This document shows, one piece after another, positions 60,921 to 64,000 of a stretch of 64,000 nt of DNA. Position numbers and translations under genes: made by a program. The notes below the pieces were generated by a model. The model ran no database searches and was not told where the DNA came from. It saw nothing but the letters and a program-made list of their open reading frames with translations. This DNA is from JAVBLY01 sp031553035 (GTDB taxonomy: Bacteria; Bacillota; Clostridia; Peptostreptococcales; Anaerovoracaceae), in the NCBI GenBank assembly GCA_031553035.1, contig JAVBLY010000009.1, positions 124,001 through 188,000 of the forward strand, in the 5' to 3' direction. Position 1 is the stretch's first letter. Every line of letters starts with the position of its first letter.

Positions 60921-62303
60921 ATGGAGAACGAAGTACTTAAGGGCAGTCCCGAAAGACCCAATGGAAAAGCGCTCATACCATTCCTGGTATTTTTGTTATG
61001 CTTTCTGGGTTCCGGGCTTTTCTTCCAGATAAGGGGCGTGGAAATGGCATTTTACCAAATGCCTGCACCTGTGGCTATTTTAGTTGGCGTTGCAGTGGCA
61101 TTTTTTATGTTCAAAGGCACCATAAATGAAAAATTCAACCTCTTTGCAAAAGGATGCGGTGATATTAATATCATTACCATGTGCTGCATATATCTGTTCG
61201 CCGGTGCTTTTGCCAAGACGGCGGGAGCAATGGGGGGAGTGGAGTCTACAGCTTTTTTCGGACTGTCCATAATACCACCTCAATTTATCGTGGCTGGAGT
61301 ATTTTTGATATCCGCATTTCTTGCACTTGCCATAGGAAGCGCCATGGCAACAGTCGGGGCTATAGTCCCCATAGGTTTTGAAATGGCTATGCAGACGGAC
61401 GGGAACATGGCTCTCATGACGGCAGCCGTCGTATGCGGAGCTATATTCGGCGATAATTTGTCCATGGTGTCCGATACTACTATCGCGGCAACCAGAACAC
61501 AGGGCTGTGAGCTTTCAGACAAATTCAAGGTGAATTTTCTTATCGCACTACCGGCTGCTGTACTTGCTGCTGTACTCTTTATCATTTTCGGGCAGATAGA
61601 TGCTTCTGCAGTCGCCGGTCAGACCTATGATTACAACCTGCTAAAGGTACTCCCATATGTACTTGTACTGGTGCTGGCGTTGATCGGCATCAATGTGTTT
61701 GTGGTTCTCAGCACGGGGATTCTGAGTGCAATCATAATAGGGTTATCTACGGGAAGCTTCGCATTTATGGAAGGTGTTCAGGCTATATATACGGGCTTTA
61801 CCAATATGACTGAAATATTCCTGCTTTCAATGTTTACAGGCGGGCTGGCGGCAATGGTCACTCATTATGGCGGGCTTTCGTGGGCACTGAATAAAATCAA
61901 GTCTTTCATAAGAGGCCCCAAGTCTGCACAGGCAGGGATTGCAGCTCTTGCTTCAGTTTCCGATCTGGCTACGGCAAACAATACCGTTGCCATAATCATA
62001 TGCGGACCAATCGTAAAAGAGATCAGTAGCAAGTACAGGATCGACCCCAGAAAGTCAGCGTCTCTGATTGATATATGGGCGTGTATATTCCAGGGGCTTA
62101 TTCCGTACGGAGCTCAGATACTTCTTGCATCAAGTCTTTCTGAAGGGCTGGTCAGCCCCATCGATATAGTTCCTTATATGTGGTATACATTTATTCTGGC
62201 TGTATTTGCTGTCTTGGCGATATACTTCCCATATTCAGAAGGTACCATCAAAAAGCATCCCTGGGACTGGGATAAAATGAAAGCTATGAAAGCTGCTAAA
62301 TAA
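60921..62303 (+). CDS. NhaC family Na+/H+ antiporter
   Basis: The 460-residue membrane protein has about twelve helices and the NhaC pattern: LFAGAFAKTAGAMGGVEST, CGAIFGDNLSMVSDTTIAAT, and SDLATANNTVAIIICGPIV with the paired Asn/Thr region. NhaC antiporters exchange sodium for protons, sometimes coupled to amino acids such as malate/lactate or ornithine. The GAGAGG site precedes the ATG. It converges on the MutL gene with only 7 bp between the stop codons. Confidence 0.9.
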   Translation: MENEVLKGSPERPNGKALIPFLVFLLCFLGSGLFFQIRGVEMAFYQMPAPVAILVGVAVAFFMFKGTINEKFNLFAKGCGDINIITMCCIYLFAGAFAKTAGAMGGVESTAFFGLSIIPPQFIVAGVFLISAFLALAIGSAMATVGAIVPIGFEMAMQTDGNMALMTAAVVCGAIFGDNLSMVSDTTIAATRTQGCELSDKFKVNFLIALPAAVLAAVLFIIFGQIDASAVAGQTYDYNLLKVLPYVLVLVLALIGINVFVVLSTGILSAIIIGLSTGSFAFMEGVQAIYTGFTNMTEIFLLSMFTGGLAAMVTHYGGLSWALNKIKSFIRGPKSAQAGIAALASVSDLATANNTVAIIICGPIVKEISSKYRIDPRKSASLIDIWACIFQGLIPYGAQILLASSLSEGLVSPIDIVPYMWYTFILAVFAVLAIYFPYSEGTIKKHPWDWDKMKAMKAAK

Positions 62304-62310
62304 GGTTTCG

Positions 62311-63681
62311 CTATTCGCCCAGCTTCATTCTAAGACTTTTTTCTAGAAAAAAAAGTGCTGCCTTTGGATGTACTTTTGAAAGTACGCCTAAAGAAGACAT
62401 AATGTAGTCGTTATCCACCAGTATCTGAGCATTTTCGGTGGGGAAGAGAAGAACTCCGTCTATGTTGTGCTTAGAAATCTTTTTCATTATCTCGACTCTG
62501 TTTGGTAGTCTGGTGAGAGCACCGCCGGTTCCCACTATGTATTTGACCAGACTCAGGTCTTTACCTTCGGCGATAGTGCTGGTTTCTGTATGAACTTTAA
62601 CAAATTGGATGTTCCCGGCATGTCTCTGGGTTGCGGTTATGGCAGCCTTTTCTGCCAGCGCTTCCACAAATTTTATTTCTTCAGCATCTTTAGGTACAAC
62701 ATTATATCGTTCCATAACGGGAGTAATGGGGAAGTCAAGTTTCTTTTCAAGTTTATCTGACCCGATCATTTCAATGATGTTGTTCATATTGACAAAAACA
62801 CCTAAATCACCCTCCACGGTCCTTTTGGCTTTGGGCTCGGGGTTTATGAGGATTTTTCCGATGTCTTCCGAAATATCTGTTACGGAATGAAGGTCGGTTG
62901 TGGCTCCGCCCACGTCCAATACCATCAGATCACCTATCTTGCTGTATAGAAGTTTGGCGCATTCCATCACTGCACCGGGGGTAGGAATGATAGGACCATT
63001 CACCAGATCTCTCACATGTTCCATCCCCGGAGCATGTATTATATGTTCTTCAAAAGCAGTCTGAATGATCCGCCTGGTAGGCTCCACATTCAGCTCGCCA
63101 ATTCTCGGGTAGACATTATCTACGATGTAGAGATGAGCCTTGCTGTAATTGAAGATATTTCTGATTTCGTCCTGATTCTCTATATTACCCGCATATATGA
63201 CCGGGATAGGCAAATCAAGTTCACGTATCTTCTCTGCATTGTACAGCGCGGTATCCCGCTCGCCGTTATCTACTCCTCCGGCAATCATTATCAGATTGGG
63301 ATTGATTTGCTGCAATTTTGTGAGATCATTATCTCTTAAACGACCGGAGGTAACCTGATGTAAAATGGCGCCTGCACCTAAGGCGGCTTCTTTTGCAGCT
63401 TTGGTCGTCATGTCATGTAAAAGACCGTGGACTGTCATTTTAAGACCGCCGGCAGCGCTTGAAGTTGCAAGCATTTCATCATATTCGATGTTGTCTACGC
63501 CTTTATTTTTACAAAGATCATCCATAGCGTTTTTAAGGCCGACTCTGACATCGCCTTCAAGCACAGAAGTATTGGCCTGACCCTGACCCCAGAAAACAGG
63601 AGTGTCGCTTTCTATATCGGTAAAAGCGTTTACTATTGTTGTTGTTGATCCTATTTCAGCTACTAATGTATCGATTTTCAT
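62311..63681 (-). CDS. MutL/GlmL-type mutase accessory protein
   Basis: The 456-residue protein belongs to the MutL (PF13941-type) family, an actin/Hsp70-like ATPase associated with B12-dependent mutases such as glutamate mutase or aminomutases. Motifs are VAEIGSTTT at the start, SSAAGGLKM, IAGGVDNGERDTALYNAE, GPIIPTPGAVMECA and LDVGGATTDLHSV. The start at 63681 follows CAGGGAG; a longer open frame overlaps the end of the next gene. No mutase gene is in the window. With NhaC nearby, an amino-acid fermentation locus is possible but not shown. Confidence 0.9.
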   Translation of the reverse strand: MKIDTLVAEIGSTTTIVNAFTDIESDTPVFWGQGQANTSVLEGDVRVGLKNAMDDLCKNKGVDNIEYDEMLATSSAAGGLKMTVHGLLHDMTTKAAKEAALGAGAILHQVTSGRLRDNDLTKLQQINPNLIMIAGGVDNGERDTALYNAEKIRELDLPIPVIYAGNIENQDEIRNIFNYSKAHLYIVDNVYPRIGELNVEPTRRIIQTAFEEHIIHAPGMEHVRDLVNGPIIPTPGAVMECAKLLYSKIGDLMVLDVGGATTDLHSVTDISEDIGKILINPEPKAKRTVEGDLGVFVNMNNIIEMIGSDKLEKKLDFPITPVMERYNVVPKDAEEIKFVEALAEKAAITATQRHAGNIQFVKVHTETSTIAEGKDLSLVKYIVGTGGALTRLPNRVEIMKKISKHNIDGVLLFPTENAQILVDNDYIMSSLGVLSKVHPKAALFFLEKSLRMKLGE

Positions 63682-63727
63682 GTTGTCTCCCTGATCGTTA
63701 AAGTAATATGGTTCAATTCCCGGGTGT

Positions 63728-64000
63728 CTATCTGGTATAGCATCTGCCGCATGCATCAGGCTCAGGAACAAATTCGTTTTGCATTTGACAGTATTCCTGG
63801 CATTTCACGGTGTCAATACCGTCTTTGGATATGGCACCTATGGGGCAGGCATTTATTATACGTTGTGGCACTGACACCGGATTTTCGAATAATCCGTATC
63901 TCATGTAATCCTCGGCTATATTTATCTCGTCATATGTTTCCTCATTAATGCCGTTTTCGTTGGTATGATTTTTCCCGGAAGGCTCTAACTGTACTTCGGT
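63728..64000 (-). pseudogene. [4Fe-4S] ferredoxin-type protein, 3' end, frameshifted
   Basis: The frame enters from beyond base 64000 and reads ...YGLFENPVSVPQRIINACPI, then GAISKDGIDTVKCQEYCQNA, and stops at TGA (63762-63764). In the next frame the expected end continues as NEFVPEPDACGRCYTR to a TAG at 63728-63730. One extra A in the AAAA run at about 63777-63780 explains the shift. Four or more cysteines bind an iron-sulfur cluster; the family is otherwise undetermined because most of the gene is outside the window. It lies upstream of MutL on the same strand. Confidence 0.65.

Noticed and set aside
63682..63771. Longer N-terminus for the MutL protein
   Set aside because: The extension overlaps the true end of the frameshifted iron-sulfur gene, and GGGAG sits right before the ATG at 63681.
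1..64000. CRISPR array, prophage, insertion sequence or complete defence system
   Set aside because: No regularly spaced direct repeats, transposase, integrase, phage structural or restriction-modification genes were seen; the lone Fic protein is not enough to call a defence system.

Overview
The window looks like a chromosomal segment of an anaerobic, low-to-mid G+C Gram-positive bacterium of the Clostridia, possibly near the Eubacteriales family XIII / Anaerovoracaceae; that placement is inference from gene content. Supporting signs are strong AGGAGG-type ribosome binding sites, many FtsX-type ABC exporters, an LCP cell-wall ligase, a SpaA/Cna-B surface protein, Ig-like (Big_2) secreted proteins, a MutL-type mutase accessory protein beside an NhaC antiporter, and no outer-membrane genes. 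The content is mostly accessory: envelope proteins, exporters, small stress and modification enzymes, DNA alkylation repair and amide catabolism. No phage, insertion sequence or CRISPR array was seen.

Layout. 0-6 kb: end of an LCP protein gene, a decayed Ig-like gene, a secreted protein with two C39-like peptidase domains, and two tandem paralogous membrane proteins. 6-17.9 kb: a BceAB-like ABC pair, a chemoreceptor, a lipoprotein, a methyltransferase/GNAT pair divergent from a glutathione peroxidase, a decapitated second chemoreceptor, then DUF2156, GNAT, NudC and GNAT genes. 17.9-26.2 kb: a FIST protein with a hybrid histidine kinase, cardiolipin synthase, an acyltransferase, and small enzymes, two of which (flavin reductase and GNAT) carry internal deletions. 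26.4-33.7 kb: radical SAM protein, DMT transporter, LytTR/DUF3021 pair, isoprenylcysteine methyltransferase-like protein, pentapeptide protein, an Ada-AlkA fusion with Ogt, and a 2x[4Fe-4S] protein. 34-49.4 kb: Cna-B surface protein and three regulated ABC exporter systems (TetR- and MarR-associated), plus a ZIP metal transporter. 49.4-64 kb: M28 peptidase lipoprotein, tRNA-Phe, a Cys-type sulfatase, a hydantoinase/carbamoylase pair, an A+T-rich Big_2 protein, Fic, NhaC, MutL and a frameshifted ferredoxin-type protein.

The most interesting signal is not a protein. Three copies (28.87, 31.18 and 36.39 kb) of a roughly 95-nt two-hairpin element sit directly against the ribosome binding site of three unrelated genes. 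Their stems differ by compensatory base-pair changes, which points to a conserved RNA fold. Other signals are several genes whose -10 box lies only 6-7 nt from the start codon (candidate leaderless mRNAs), a shared TTAG-N6-CTAA palindrome in front of two ABC exporter genes, a duplicated TetR operator overlapping a misleading upstream start codon, and a twin-hairpin small-RNA candidate at 40.62-40.69 kb. A recurring theme is gene decay: two one-base frameshifts and several internal deletions. All calls come from reading the sequence and translations by eye; no database search was run.
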